Shown: piece by piece, positions 25,771 to 35,025 of the stretch
Layout: the number at the start of each line of letters is the position of its first letter
Position numbering within the stretch: position 1 is the first letter of the stretch
Source of the DNA: Halorussus salilacus
GTDB lineage: Archaea; Halobacteriota; Halobacteria; Halobacteriales; Haladaptataceae
Length of the DNA stretch: 64,000 bases
Direction of reading: 5' to 3'
NCBI RefSeq assembly: GCF_024138125.1
Contig: NZ_CP099993.1
Coordinates: 2,232,001 to 2,296,000 of the forward strand
Notes under the pieces: model-generated
What the model was told of the DNA's origin: nothing
Databases searched by the model: none
The model's input: only the letters and a program-made list of their open reading frames with translations
Translations under genes and position numbers: made by a program

Positions 25771-26056
25771 GACGCGGATAATGGGACCGACGGTTTGTAA
25801 GTTCTCCTCCGCGCGCGGTCGAATTTGCTCTCGGCGAACACTCCACTCGAACTGATATCTCGGGAGTTCTGCCGCGACCGACTCGCACTGATTCACTGTA
25901 CTTCGGGGTGAACGCTTCCGAATCCAATGAGGTGAATCAGGTGATGGACGTTATCACTTCTCAGAACTCGTAGAACGTCTGCCAGTTCGAATTTTCGTTC
26001 CGATTTCGATTGGTTTCGGTCCGGTCACCGCCCCCGTTTGACGAATTGAGACCGGG
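25771..26056. other. Gene-free spacer of about 285 bases upstream of the Bat-like gene
   Basis: No reading frame here has a supported start and family motif. It should contain the Bat promoter and the 3' end of the epimerase transcript that runs in the same direction. Confidence 0.5.
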
Positions 26057-26989
26057 TTAGACGAGTGACGCCAGTCCCTCTCGGAGAGAGACCGTCGGTT
26101 CGTAATCGAGTTCCTCGTGAGCCTTCGACACGTCGGCACAACTGCGTTCGATGTCGCCCTCTCGGGAGTCGCGGTGGACGATTGTTGCATCCGTTTGCGC
26201 CATATCGCGAATCGTTTCAGCGAGTTCCCGAATCGTCGTCTCGGTTCCCGTTCCAACGTTATAGGCAGTCCCGACCCTCTCTGTCGTCGCCGCCAGTAGA
26301 TTTGCACGAACGACATCGTTTACGTGGACGAAGTCGCGTGTTTGCGTGCCATCGCCTTCGACGGTGAGCGGGCCACCGTTTCTCGCTTGTTCCTGGAAAA
26401 TGCTGACGACGCCGCTGTACTCACCGCCGGACTGTCCGGGTCCGTATACGTTGAAGTAACGGAGGGCAACCGTTGGAATGTCGTACAAACGGTTGTAGAG
26501 TCGAGTGTAGTGGTCAACGGTGAGTTTCTCTAGCCCATACGGCGAATTGGGTTGCTTGGGATGAGATTCCGAGAGTGGAACCGATTCAGGTGACCCATAG
26601 ATAGCACAACTCGATGCGACGACGACGCGGGCGTCGTGGGTACGGGCCGCTTCGAGTACGTTCAGCGTTCCACCGACGTTCACCGAGTGACTTCGTCCCG
26701 GTGTTTCGATACTACGCTGAACGCTCACTTCGGCCGCTTCGTGAAAGACGATGTCTGTCTCCGCGACGAGGTCGTCGACTAGTGGTTCATCTCGAACATC
26801 GCCGTCGACGACCGTGACGGACTCCGGGTGATACTCCGCCGCGGGTGCGGGGTTGGAACCGTCATCGAGTACCACGATATCGTTGTGTGTTGCAAGTACC
26901 CGGCAAAGATGACTGCCGATAAAACCACGGCCACCGGTCACTAAAATGTCCTTCTCTTGCGGGCCGATTTCTGAATCTATCTCGTCCAT
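26057..26989 (-). CDS. NAD-dependent sugar epimerase/dehydratase (extended SDR)
   Basis: This 310-residue protein has the Rossmann motif LVTGGRGFIGSHLCRVLA near 16-33, VASSCAIYGSP near 121 with the catalytic Ser, YGLEK near 149 with the Tyr-x3-Lys pair, and RYFNVYGPGQ. GDGTQTRDFVHVNDVVRA near 207 is typical of UDP-sugar epimerases. It probably interconverts or modifies a UDP-sugar for the glycosylation cluster. Its AT-richer sequence than the preceding genes marks the left end of the surface island. It is divergent from the STT3-like gene. Confidence 0.87.
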   Translation of the reverse strand: MDEIDSEIGPQEKDILVTGGRGFIGSHLCRVLATHNDIVVLDDGSNPAPAAEYHPESVTVVDGDVRDEPLVDDLVAETDIVFHEAAEVSVQRSIETPGRSHSVNVGGTLNVLEAARTHDARVVVASSCAIYGSPESVPLSESHPKQPNSPYGLEKLTVDHYTRLYNRLYDIPTVALRYFNVYGPGQSGGEYSGVVSIFQEQARNGGPLTVEGDGTQTRDFVHVNDVVRANLLAATTERVGTAYNVGTGTETTIRELAETIRDMAQTDATIVHRDSREGDIERSCADVSKAHEELDYEPTVSLREGLASLV

Positions 26990-27237
26990 TTCTATCCCTT
27001 TGAGACAGGTGGTACGCCCCGTTAAGATTTGTTATTATCGCAGCTTGGTCTTCTGCCTACGTCGCCTTCGTGTCTTCGGTAGCCGACGCCGTCAATTGGG
27101 ACTGTTGCGCGATTACGCGAGGAGACGGCTGGCTGAAAATGCGATACTATTCGAACGCTACGTTGATATATGCGGACCTCGCTGTTGCGTGAATCAAAGA
27201 CCTTCGACTCGTGTTCTAGGACCGGATGTTCGTAGGC

Positions 27238-27243
27238 TTTATG
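27238..27243 (+). promoter_or_regulatory. TATA-like box of the STT3/AglB-like gene
   Basis: tttatg is centred about 28 bases above the ATG at 27268. It supports that start over the upstream in-frame ATGs at 27226 and 27241. Confidence 0.5.
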
Positions 27244-27267
27244 CACCCATCACGTTATTCGCCTCTC

Positions 27268-29676
27268 ATGACTGACGTGCGCGAGGCGACCGACGACCTC
27301 CTCGCGGAGAAACCCGATCTCGAATCCGACCTCCGCGACGTCCTCGCGGTCGACGACCGCGAGGACGGCTGGACGTTCGACGACGTGCCCCTCGACTCGG
27401 GGACGTTCGGCGAACTCGTCTCCCGGGACATCGTCGTCAAGTCCGACGGCGAGTACGAGGTCGCCGACCCCGCGGCCGTCCGCGCGAGTCTGAACGGCGA
27501 CCCGACCGACGACGAGGAGGGTCTCTCGCGTCCGTCCGTCGAGCGGCCGTCGCTCGCGCTACCGTCGCTCTCCGGCCTGCTCTCGGGGGACGTGTCGCTG
27601 TCGGAGAGACAGACGACCGCGGGCGCGCTCGGGGGCGCGTTGCTGTTCGTCGTCCTGATGCGGGCGTACTTCGTCGGCCACGTTCTCCGTCCCGATGGCG
27701 TCCTGTTGTCGTCGAACGACCCCTACGCCTATCGCTACTGGGTCGAATACCTCACGTCGGACGCCTACGGCGTCTTCGACTTCAGCGTCCTCTCCGATCT
27801 TCCGGGATGGGTCGCGAATGGCGAACCATTGATGGTCGCTACACTCTGGTGGATAACTGACTTCTTCGGCGGTGCTGATGCCGCGGGCGTCGTACTGGCG
27901 TGGTACCCCGTCGTCTCGGCGCTCGTGGTCTCTCTCTTCGTCTACGCCATCGCGAAGCGGCTCACCGGCGACGACCGGGTCGCGCTCGCGTCGGTGCTGG
28001 TGCTGGCGGTGATCCCGGCGTTCGCCTACCGGACGGGACTCGGCTTCTCGGACCACCACGCGTTCGACTACCCGTGGCTCGCGGCGACCGCCTACGCGCT
28101 GGTCCGACTCGCCGACGTGGACCGCGAGGACCTCCGCGAGCCCGCGACGTGGGCGTTCGCGGGACTCCTCGGCGTCGCGGTGGCCGGACAGGTGCTGGCG
28201 TGGGAGGCCGGGCCGCTGCTCGTCGCGGCTATCGGGCTCTACGTCGCGGTGCGGACGGTGGCGGACGTTCGCGCTGGTCGGTCGTCGCTGGCCGGAAACG
28301 CACCTATCGCTGGTGGGGTCGCGCTCGCGGCAGTGCTCTCGCATCTCGCGCACACCGGCTTTGGGTGGCATTCCGGCGTGGTCGCGTACTCGCCCGCCCT
28401 GCTGTTGGTCGGCGTGGTCGCGGTCTCGCTCGTCGGCGAAGCGGTCCACCGGGCCGAGATGCCCGCGTTCGTTCTCGGCACGACCGAGGTCGCGGGCGCG
28501 CTGGGTGGTCTTGGAATCATCCAGCTGTTTCTTCCGGCGTACGCCGCTGAGTTGAACTCGCGGCTCGATTTTCTCCTCTTCCGGACTGGCATCGCGGAGA
28601 ACAAGTCGATGTTCGCCGGGTCGCTCGGTCCGCTACTCGGCCCGATATTCGAACTCGGCTTCGCCTGGCTCCTAGGCGTTCCCGTGCTCGTGTACGCGAG
28701 CTGGCGGGCGTATCACGGCAACCGACCGAGCTGGCTGGTCGTGACCACCTACGCGTGGTACTTCCTCGTGCTGGCGACGCTCCAGCGCCGGTTCGTCGGC
28801 GAGCTCGCACCCTTCTTCGCCATTCTGGCCGGGTGGGGATTCGTCGCGCTCGCGGCGCGAATCGACGTGACCGCCCCGCCGGTGTTCGACAGCAGGGAGA
28901 CCGGCCGCTCGGGCGGCACGCCGTCGGCTGAGCGGCCGTCGCTCCGGATACCCAGCAAGGCCACGCTCGTCACGCTCGCCGTGTTATTCCTGTTCGTGGC
29001 GAGCGCGGGCGCGATGCAGACCACGGTGCGCCACGAGCAGGTCAAGATAGACGGCCAGAAGTACGAGGCCGCCCAGTGGATGGGCGAGTACGCCGACCAG
29101 CAGGAGTGGGAGTACCCCGAGGACCGCGTGCTGAGCAAGTGGGGCCGGAACCGAGTGTACAACTACTACGTGAACGGGGAAGCGCGGTCGTACGGGTTCG
29201 CCGACCGAAACTACGAGTCGTTCCTGAGTTCGGCGAACCCCGAGGAGAAGTACGATGAACTGCACGACGACGTCGGGTTCATCGTCACGAAGGACCTCGA
29301 CCTCGTCCGGCCCGCGCCCGAGGAGTCGATGCACGCACGCCTGCACTTCCGATACGGGAGCGAAGGCGAGGGCGTCGACGGCGTCGGCAACTACCGGGCG
29401 GTCTACGCCAGCGAGGACGGCTCCGTCAAGGTGTTCACGCTCGTGCCCGGCGCGAACGTCACCGGGACCGCCTCCGCGGGCGAGACCGTGACCGTCGAGA
29501 AGACCGTCGACATCGAGGGCGCGCAGTTCGAGTACGAGCGGAGCGTCGAGGCCGATTCGGACGGCGAGTTCGCGGTGACCGTGCCGTACCCCGGCGAGTA
29601 CGCGGTCGGCGACGAGACGGTGACGGTGTCCGAGAGCGAGGTCCACGAGGGCGGGAACGTCAGCGTGGGCGCGTAG
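27268..29676 (+). CDS. STT3/AglB-like membrane protein lacking the WWDYG motif
   Basis: This 802-residue protein has a soluble N-terminal domain (about 1-85, winged-helix-like), then roughly a dozen membrane helices and an extracellular C-terminal domain from about 580. It keeps the luminal acidic motifs of oligosaccharyltransferases: NDPYAYRYW (D151) and GFSDHHAFDY (D262), and a Glu in TGIAENKSM. At the place of WWDYG it has KWGRN (K624-N628). AglB transfers lipid-linked glycans to Asn of S-layer glycoproteins and archaellins. Without WWDYG this paralogue may have different acceptor use. The sugar genes aglM and aglF are next to it. Confidence 0.8.
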   Translation: MTDVREATDDLLAEKPDLESDLRDVLAVDDREDGWTFDDVPLDSGTFGELVSRDIVVKSDGEYEVADPAAVRASLNGDPTDDEEGLSRPSVERPSLALPSLSGLLSGDVSLSERQTTAGALGGALLFVVLMRAYFVGHVLRPDGVLLSSNDPYAYRYWVEYLTSDAYGVFDFSVLSDLPGWVANGEPLMVATLWWITDFFGGADAAGVVLAWYPVVSALVVSLFVYAIAKRLTGDDRVALASVLVLAVIPAFAYRTGLGFSDHHAFDYPWLAATAYALVRLADVDREDLREPATWAFAGLLGVAVAGQVLAWEAGPLLVAAIGLYVAVRTVADVRAGRSSLAGNAPIAGGVALAAVLSHLAHTGFGWHSGVVAYSPALLLVGVVAVSLVGEAVHRAEMPAFVLGTTEVAGALGGLGIIQLFLPAYAAELNSRLDFLLFRTGIAENKSMFAGSLGPLLGPIFELGFAWLLGVPVLVYASWRAYHGNRPSWLVVTTYAWYFLVLATLQRRFVGELAPFFAILAGWGFVALAARIDVTAPPVFDSRETGRSGGTPSAERPSLRIPSKATLVTLAVLFLFVASAGAMQTTVRHEQVKIDGQKYEAAQWMGEYADQQEWEYPEDRVLSKWGRNRVYNYYVNGEARSYGFADRNYESFLSSANPEEKYDELHDDVGFIVTKDLDLVRPAPEESMHARLHFRYGSEGEGVDGVGNYRAVYASEDGSVKVFTLVPGANVTGTASAGETVTVEKTVDIEGAQFEYERSVEADSDGEFAVTVPYPGEYAVGDETVTVSESEVHEGGNVSVGA

Positions 29677-30969
29677 CTACCACGTCAGCCCCTCGTAGGT
29701 GATACCCTCGCGGCGCTCGACGATGCGGCGGCCGTCGACCACGACCGGGTCGGCCATCGCGTCGAACGCCTGGTCGAGCGCGGCGAACTCGTCCCAGTCG
29801 GTGACGACGACCGCGCCGTGGGCGTCTTCGAGCGCCTCGGCGGCCGAGGCGGCGTACTCGATGTCGGGGAAGTGCTCGCGCATGTTCTCGGTCGCGACCG
29901 GGTCGTAGGCGACGACGGTCGCTCCGCGATTCTGTAGCCCCTCGATGACCGGGATGGCCCGGGAGTTGCGGACGTCGTCGGTCCCGGGCTTGAACGAGAG
30001 GCCGAGGACGGCCACTCGCTTGTCGGCGGGGTCGATGTGAGATGCGAGCAGGTCGAGCAGGCGCTCGGGCTGTCCGTCGTTCACGTCGACCGCGGCCTCC
30101 AGCAGGGAGGGGTCGTACCCGGCATTGCGGGCGGCCGCGATGAGCGCGGCGACGTCCTTCGGGAAGCAACTGCCGCCCCAGCCGACCCCCGACCGGAGGA
30201 ACCGCTCGCCGATGCGGTCGTCGAGGCCGACGGCCTCGGCGACCTCGTAGGCGTCGACGCCATACTCCTTGCAGATGTTCCCGAGTTCGTTGACGAGGCT
30301 GACCTTCGACGCGAGGAAGGCGTTGTTGGCGTACTTTATCATCTCGGCCTCCCGGATTCCGGTCTCGACGACCGCGGCGTCCGAGTCGGCGAGCAGGGGG
30401 TCGAACACCTCCCGGAGTCGGTCGCGGGCCGCGTCGGTCCGCGTTCCGAACACGACCTTGTCGGGGTTCTCGAAATCGGAGACGGCGCTTCCCTCCCGGA
30501 GGAACTCGGGGTTCATCGCGACGTGGAGGTCCGAATCGAGGGTCTTCCCGGAGGTCTCGGCCAGAATCGGGGCGACGATGTCCTCGGTGGTGCCCGGAAT
30601 CACGGTGGACTTGACCACGACGAGGTGGTCGTCGTCCTTCGACGCGAGGGCCTCGCCGAGCGAGCGAGCGCCCGCTTTCATGACGTCGAGGTGGATGCTA
30701 CCGTCCTCGCGGGAAGGCGTCGGGAGCGCGAGGAAGGTCACGTCGGTGTCCCGGACCGCGGCGTAGTCGGTGGTCGCGCGCAGGCGGTCGCCGCCGTACG
30801 CGGCGACCAGGTCGTCGAGGCCGGGTTCGTGGACGGGTGCCTCGCCCGCCTCGATGGCCGCGACGATCCCCTCGTCGATGTCGACGTTCGTCACCTCGTG
30901 GCCGTAGTCGGCCAGACACGCCGCGACCGTGGTCCCGACGTAGCCGCTACCGACGATGCTGACGTTCAT
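29677..30969 (-). CDS. aglM: UDP-glucose 6-dehydrogenase AglM-like
   Basis: This 430-residue protein starts [26 protein letters not shown] (NAD Rossmann motif). It has PTPSREDG near 83, [24 protein letters not shown] near 152, the central helix with [19 protein letters not shown], and the catalytic Cys268 in [12 protein letters not shown]. The C-terminal UDP-binding domain has [14 protein letters not shown]. It oxidises UDP-glucose (or a related UDP-hexose) to the uronic acid using two NAD+. AglM of Haloferax supplies UDP-glucuronate for S-layer N-glycosylation. It converges on the STT3-like gene and is divergent from aglF. Confidence 0.9.
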   Translation of the reverse strand: MNVSIVGSGYVGTTVAACLADYGHEVTNVDIDEGIVAAIEAGEAPVHEPGLDDLVAAYGGDRLRATTDYAAVRDTDVTFLALPTPSREDGSIHLDVMKAGARSLGEALASKDDDHLVVVKSTVIPGTTEDIVAPILAETSGKTLDSDLHVAMNPEFLREGSAVSDFENPDKVVFGTRTDAARDRLREVFDPLLADSDAAVVETGIREAEMIKYANNAFLASKVSLVNELGNICKEYGVDAYEVAEAVGLDDRIGERFLRSGVGWGGSCFPKDVAALIAAARNAGYDPSLLEAAVDVNDGQPERLLDLLASHIDPADKRVAVLGLSFKPGTDDVRNSRAIPVIEGLQNRGATVVAYDPVATENMREHFPDIEYAASAAEALEDAHGAVVVTDWDEFAALDQAFDAMADPVVVDGRRIVERREGITYEGLTW

Positions 30970-31026
30970 CGTCCGAACGGTCGAGTCGCCGTCCCTTGAG
31001 CATTCGGGATTCTCCGATTCTAAAGC

Positions 31027-31034
31027 TATTTAAC
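31027..31034 (+). promoter_or_regulatory. TATA-like box of aglF
   Basis: tatttaac is centred 28 bases above the ATG at 31058, a leaderless-type arrangement. Confidence 0.6.
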
Positions 31035-31057
31035 ACTCGGGTGACTGTCCGACGCAC

Positions 31058-31819
31058 ATGAAGGCAGTTGTGCTAGCCGCGGGGAAGGGAACGCGCCTCC
31101 GGCCGCTGACCGACGACAAGCCCAAGGGGATGGTCGAGGTGGACGGCAAGCCCATCCTGACCCACTGTTTCGAGCAACTGGCCGAGTTGGGTGCCGACGA
31201 GTTCGTCGTCGTGGTGGGGTATCGCAAGCAGGACATCATCGACCACTACGGCGACGCGTTCGAGGACATCCCGATGACCTACGCCCACCAGCGCGAGCAG
31301 AAGGGGCTGGCTCACGCTCTCCTGACGGTCGAGGAGCACATCGACGAGGAGTTCATGCTGATGCTGGGCGACAACGTCTTCGACGCGAATCTGGGCGACG
31401 TGGTGAACCGCCAGCAGGAGGACCGCGCGGATGCGGCGTTCCTCGTCGAGGAGGTGCCCTACGAGGAGGCCGGGCGGTACGGCGTGTGTAACACCAACAA
31501 GTACGGCGAGATTACGGACGTGGTCGAGAAGCCCGAGAACCCCCCGAGCAATCTGGTGATGACCGGCTTCTACACCTTCACGCCCGCCATCTTCCACGCC
31601 TGCCACCTCGTCCAGCCCTCGAACCGCGGCGAGTACGAGATCAGCGAGGCCATCGACCTCCTCATCCAGAGCGGTCGGACCATCGACGCGATTCGGATGG
31701 ACGGCTGGCGCGTCGACGTCGGCTACCCCGAGGACCGCGAGAAGGCGGAGGACTTGTTACAGGGTGAAGACACGAGCACCGAAGGTGACGCGAAAGCGAT
31801 CAAGAATTCGAAGGACTGA
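31058..31819 (+). CDS. aglF: Sugar-1-phosphate nucleotidyltransferase AglF-like
   Basis: This 253-residue protein starts MKAVVLAAGKGTRLRPLTDDKPKG, the NTP-transferase signature. It then has LMLGDNVFD near 103-111 with the magnesium-binding Asp, EKPENPPSN near 164-172 with the phosphate-binding Lys, GFYTFTPAIF and a C-terminal GWRVDVGYPEDREKAE with the second metal Asp. It makes UDP-glucose (or dTDP-glucose) from glucose-1-phosphate and UTP; AglF and AglM act in sequence in Haloferax. Divergent from aglM with an 88-base gap. Confidence 0.9.
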   Translation: MKAVVLAAGKGTRLRPLTDDKPKGMVEVDGKPILTHCFEQLAELGADEFVVVVGYRKQDIIDHYGDAFEDIPMTYAHQREQKGLAHALLTVEEHIDEEFMLMLGDNVFDANLGDVVNRQQEDRADAAFLVEEVPYEEAGRYGVCNTNKYGEITDVVEKPENPPSNLVMTGFYTFTPAIFHACHLVQPSNRGEYEISEAIDLLIQSGRTIDAIRMDGWRVDVGYPEDREKAEDLLQGEDTSTEGDAKAIKNSKD

Positions 31820-32115
31820 ACGATATCTCATCTCCGATTTTGTCGTCGCGGCACTATCTAGTTGAGCCCGTCTGAGGAACGAGCGGGCCGTTGAGCGTCT
31901 CGGCCCGGACGCTCACAGACCTGCTCACGAGGGCTATGAGGCGGGGTTAGAAGAATCTTGGGAGGTGGACGGCGACGCCAATGTTGTGGCCTTCGGATAG
32001 CCCGTGGAACGAGCACAGTACGTCGCGATAGCGTTCGCGCCCGCTTGCGAGTCGTTCTGGAAATTCCGGAAACGAGCCCTCCTCTTTATGTGCTATCGGC
32101 CAGATACCGCAACCA
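31820..32115. other. 296-base gene-free spacer, possible decayed mobile-element sequence
   Basis: No complete gene is seen. One short frame ends WEVDGDANVVAFG (stop near 31998), which loosely resembles haloarchaeal transposase C-termini, but the match is too short to call. ggaaattccggaaac near 32060 is a weak palindrome before the Orc1-like gene. Confidence 0.4.
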
Positions 32116-33144
32116 ATGATAACCGATGCTCGCGTTCTCCGGACCGGGTTCGTCCCCCACGAAGTCGAGCATCGAGACGCGGAAGTCACCCACCTCACCG
32201 AGATTCTCGCCCCGCTCACCGACGGCGACCCGGCCGACACGACGCTCCTGCTGGGTCCCTCGGGCGTCGGGAAGACGTGCCTCGCGAAGCACACCGCCCA
32301 GAAGCTCCGTCAAGAAGTCCTCGACGTCGAGTACCAGTACGTCAACTGCTGGCAGAACTTCTCGGAGTTCCGGACCCTCTATCGCATCCTCGAAGGTCTG
32401 GGCAAGACCATCGACATCCACCGCCAGTCGACGCCGCGCGACGAACTCTTCGAGCGCCTCCGGACGTACGACGGTCCGCCCTGCGTGGTCATCCTCGACG
32501 AGGCCGACCAACTGGAGGACAAGAACCTTCTCTACCACCTCCACGAACTCCCGCAGTTCTCGATGCTCCTCATCGCCAACCGCGAACAAGAACTATTTGC
32601 GAGCGCCGACGAGCGCCTGACCAGTCGGCTCACGGGCTGTGAGCGCGTCCGCTTCGACCGGTACGCCCCCGACGAACTCGTCTCGATCATGGACGCGCGG
32701 GTTCGTGCAGGCCTCGAAGACGACGTGATCTCCCGCGAGCAGTTGCGGCGGGTCGCCGACGCCGCCGCGGGCGACGCTCGCGTGGCGCTCAGCATCCTTC
32801 GCACGGCCGCTCGACAGGCGCATCGGAACTACGAACCCGAGATTACGGACGAAATCGTCGATGCGTCGATTCCGCGAGCGCGTGCCGAACGCCACCAGAA
32901 GGACGTCGAGACGCTCAAGCCTCACCAGCGGACGCTCTACGAGATCATCGAGGAACACGGCGAAATCTCCCCGAGCGACCTCTACGAGGAGTACAAGTCC
33001 CGGATGGACGACCCGAAGACCGACCGGACCGTCCGGAACTACCTCTCGAAGATGGACCAGTACGACGTGATCGAGGCCGAGGGCACGAGCCGGGACCGCA
33101 CGTACCGGGCGGTTTCGGAATCGTTCGGAAACGTCGATATATGA
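32116..33144 (+). CDS. Orc1/Cdc6-family AAA+ ATPase
   Basis: This 342-residue protein has a Walker A GPSGVGKT at 47-54, Walker B VVILDEAD at 123-130, a sensor-1 region MLLIANRE and a sensor-2 Arg in GDARVALSILRTAAR. A C-terminal winged helix (about 255-330: LKPHQRTLYEIIEEHGEISPSDLYEEY) follows. This order is that of archaeal initiators, but it is short compared with the usual 400 or so residues. It may bind DNA and act in replication or as a locus-specific regulator. No clear repeated origin boxes are seen beside it. Confidence 0.85.
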   Translation: MITDARVLRTGFVPHEVEHRDAEVTHLTEILAPLTDGDPADTTLLLGPSGVGKTCLAKHTAQKLRQEVLDVEYQYVNCWQNFSEFRTLYRILEGLGKTIDIHRQSTPRDELFERLRTYDGPPCVVILDEADQLEDKNLLYHLHELPQFSMLLIANREQELFASADERLTSRLTGCERVRFDRYAPDELVSIMDARVRAGLEDDVISREQLRRVADAAAGDARVALSILRTAARQAHRNYEPEITDEIVDASIPRARAERHQKDVETLKPHQRTLYEIIEEHGEISPSDLYEEYKSRMDDPKTDRTVRNYLSKMDQYDVIEAEGTSRDRTYRAVSESFGNVDI

Positions 33145-33224
33145 CTTTGAACACCAAGGTCGAGGTGGGTCGTGCTCCCGCTACTTATTTATGAGATTGC
33201 TGAGACGATTCGCACACTGAGAGA

Positions 33225-34829
33225 ATGCCGTCGACATCAGCGTTATCAACACGTTTCTACGTTCTCTGTGGTGATTGCCTTGCGCTCCTCAGCATTGCTG
33301 GCGTCATCGCTGCAATTCACTTTTTTGTGCCCGCTCAAATCCGCTGGCAATACGCGCTGGACCATGCTGAACCCACTCTTTTGACGATGTGGACATCCAC
33401 ATTTATTCATACCGGCTGGCCCCATCTCGTGGGGAATCTAGTCACGTATGGGCTCGCGGTCTTTCCCGCATGGCTACTTGCACTCCGCCAACGGAGCCGC
33501 ACGAATTTCTGGATTTGCACCCTTACGGTCCTCGTCGTATTTCCATTGCCTCTCGGATTCATCACCGATTTCGCCTTCCAACATCTCTTTCCTGCACTTT
33601 CGACAACGGCCTCGGCCGGTTTCTCCGGTATCGTCGCTAGCTATATCGGTGTCCTCTTTGCGTTCCTCACGACGTATCTCCACCGGCGATATGACGCACG
33701 AACTGCAATCATCGGTACCGTACTCATCATCCTCCTCTCACTCGGGACCCTGCTCGAAACGCACCCACTTACGGACGTGCTCTGGCTGAAAGGGATGATT
33801 CTCGCGAGTCTCGTTGCTGGCAGTGGATTCCTCGCACTCTCGCGGTGGAACCCAAACACGAGTTCTCTTCAGCTTCTTTCCGTTGTGCGCACGCATGGGT
33901 GGTCGCTGGGACTCATCGGAGGTTGTTGTGTGGTAGTGGTGTTCCAAATTGTACTTCTGTTCCCGCACCCATCGAGTGCACTCGGATATATCCCGAACGT
34001 TGTCGCTCACGCGAGTGGACTCGTTGGTGGCTATGCAGTCGCGCTTCTCGTCCGGGCGGCCCACTCGCCACCCCCCATTTCGGTCTCTCCAGAGACGACA
34101 TCTCAGACGCCCACAGATTCTGCCTTCACTGCTCGTCGACCATCACGACCGGATGATTCACCCCCTGCTCGCATCGATTTCGAACGGACATGGTCCGTCG
34201 TCCCCGAGCAGTGTCCACAGACGCTTCCTGTCGAGACGAACCATGAGTTCGTTCGTCCAGTCGTCGCTCATTGGCTCAAAATCACGTATCGAAGCCCGAA
34301 CGACGTTCCACTCCGGTTTCGCATCCAACAACGGAACTCTTCGTGTTGGTCTGGGACGATGCAACTGCCATCGACCGGCGGGCACACCCGGACAACGACG
34401 GTTACCCTCGCGAAGACGTACCTCTCGACGACGTTCTTCCCAAAAACCCACCTGTACAACCGGCATGTCGAACGAACCATTTCAGCTCTCGGCAAATTCA
34501 AAATCCAGTCTGAGCCGTCTGGGACGGTAGAGACACGACCCCCGGGAAGCAAAGACCAGCTAGATACGCAGACGTATACGTGGCTGGGCGCTACCGGTGA
34601 CGGGGACGGACCGAATCATCGGGGCTCCGAGTGGACTCGCCTTTCTGATAGTCCGTCTACTATCGCGGTCCAGACGGGACAGAACGAACGCTCTGAGTCG
34701 AAATTCACGCTAGGTTCGGGGTTCTCGACTCACGGCCGGGCCGTTGCAACAACACAGACATGGGACCCAGCATGGACGCACTACCAACCGCTCTGTGATA
34801 TCTTACAGCATCTCTTAGCGCGGGAGTGA
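33225..34829 (+). CDS. Rhomboid family intramembrane protease with a long C-terminal extension
   Basis: This 534-residue protein has seven or so helices in the first 285 residues. It has the rhomboid features [13 protein letters not shown] (N71) in the early helices, AGFSGI with the nucleophile S134, and [11 protein letters not shown] with the partner H262. Residues 286-534 are a Ser/Thr/Pro/Arg-rich soluble tail with no known domain. Its codon use and composition (many ca-, tct- and at-rich codons) differ from flanking genes, suggesting acquisition. Substrates are unknown; surface proteins encoded next door are possible. Confidence 0.8.
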   Translation: MPSTSALSTRFYVLCGDCLALLSIAGVIAAIHFFVPAQIRWQYALDHAEPTLLTMWTSTFIHTGWPHLVGNLVTYGLAVFPAWLLALRQRSRTNFWICTLTVLVVFPLPLGFITDFAFQHLFPALSTTASAGFSGIVASYIGVLFAFLTTYLHRRYDARTAIIGTVLIILLSLGTLLETHPLTDVLWLKGMILASLVAGSGFLALSRWNPNTSSLQLLSVVRTHGWSLGLIGGCCVVVVFQIVLLFPHPSSALGYIPNVVAHASGLVGGYAVALLVRAAHSPPPISVSPETTSQTPTDSAFTARRPSRPDDSPPARIDFERTWSVVPEQCPQTLPVETNHEFVRPVVAHWLKITYRSPNDVPLRFRIQQRNSSCWSGTMQLPSTGGHTRTTTVTLAKTYLSTTFFPKTHLYNRHVERTISALGKFKIQSEPSGTVETRPPGSKDQLDTQTYTWLGATGDGDGPNHRGSEWTRLSDSPSTIAVQTGQNERSESKFTLGSGFSTHGRAVATTQTWDPAWTHYQPLCDILQHLLARE

Positions 34830-35025
34830 CATCGTCGGCGAGACGACAGTTATTCCCCCCGTTCTAACCGGGATTCTATATAACGGTCTTTTTACCCGAG
34901 AAGTTGATTGTTCCTTCTGCTACTTTCGATGGGATACATGGCTGAGCGACCTAATTATCAGCGATGATATCAGGCCTGTGGTTATTTATCCCTTCTGTCT
35001 AAAAGGCGAGATAGTCAAGCGTCCA

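Noticed and set aside
25954-26316. Small gene upstream of the Bat-like gene
   Set aside because: The frame overlaps the epimerase gene in another frame, is Arg/Ser-rich and has no motif.
31860-31998. Transposase (IS1341/TnpB-type) C-terminal remnant
   Set aside because: The frame ending WEVDGDANVVAFG is suggestive, but the match is too short and rests on memory of transposase ends only.
31820-32115. Chromosomal replication origin next to the Orc1/Cdc6-like gene
   Set aside because: Only a weak ggaaattccggaaac motif is visible and no repeated origin boxes or long AT-rich unwinding element, so an origin is not supported.
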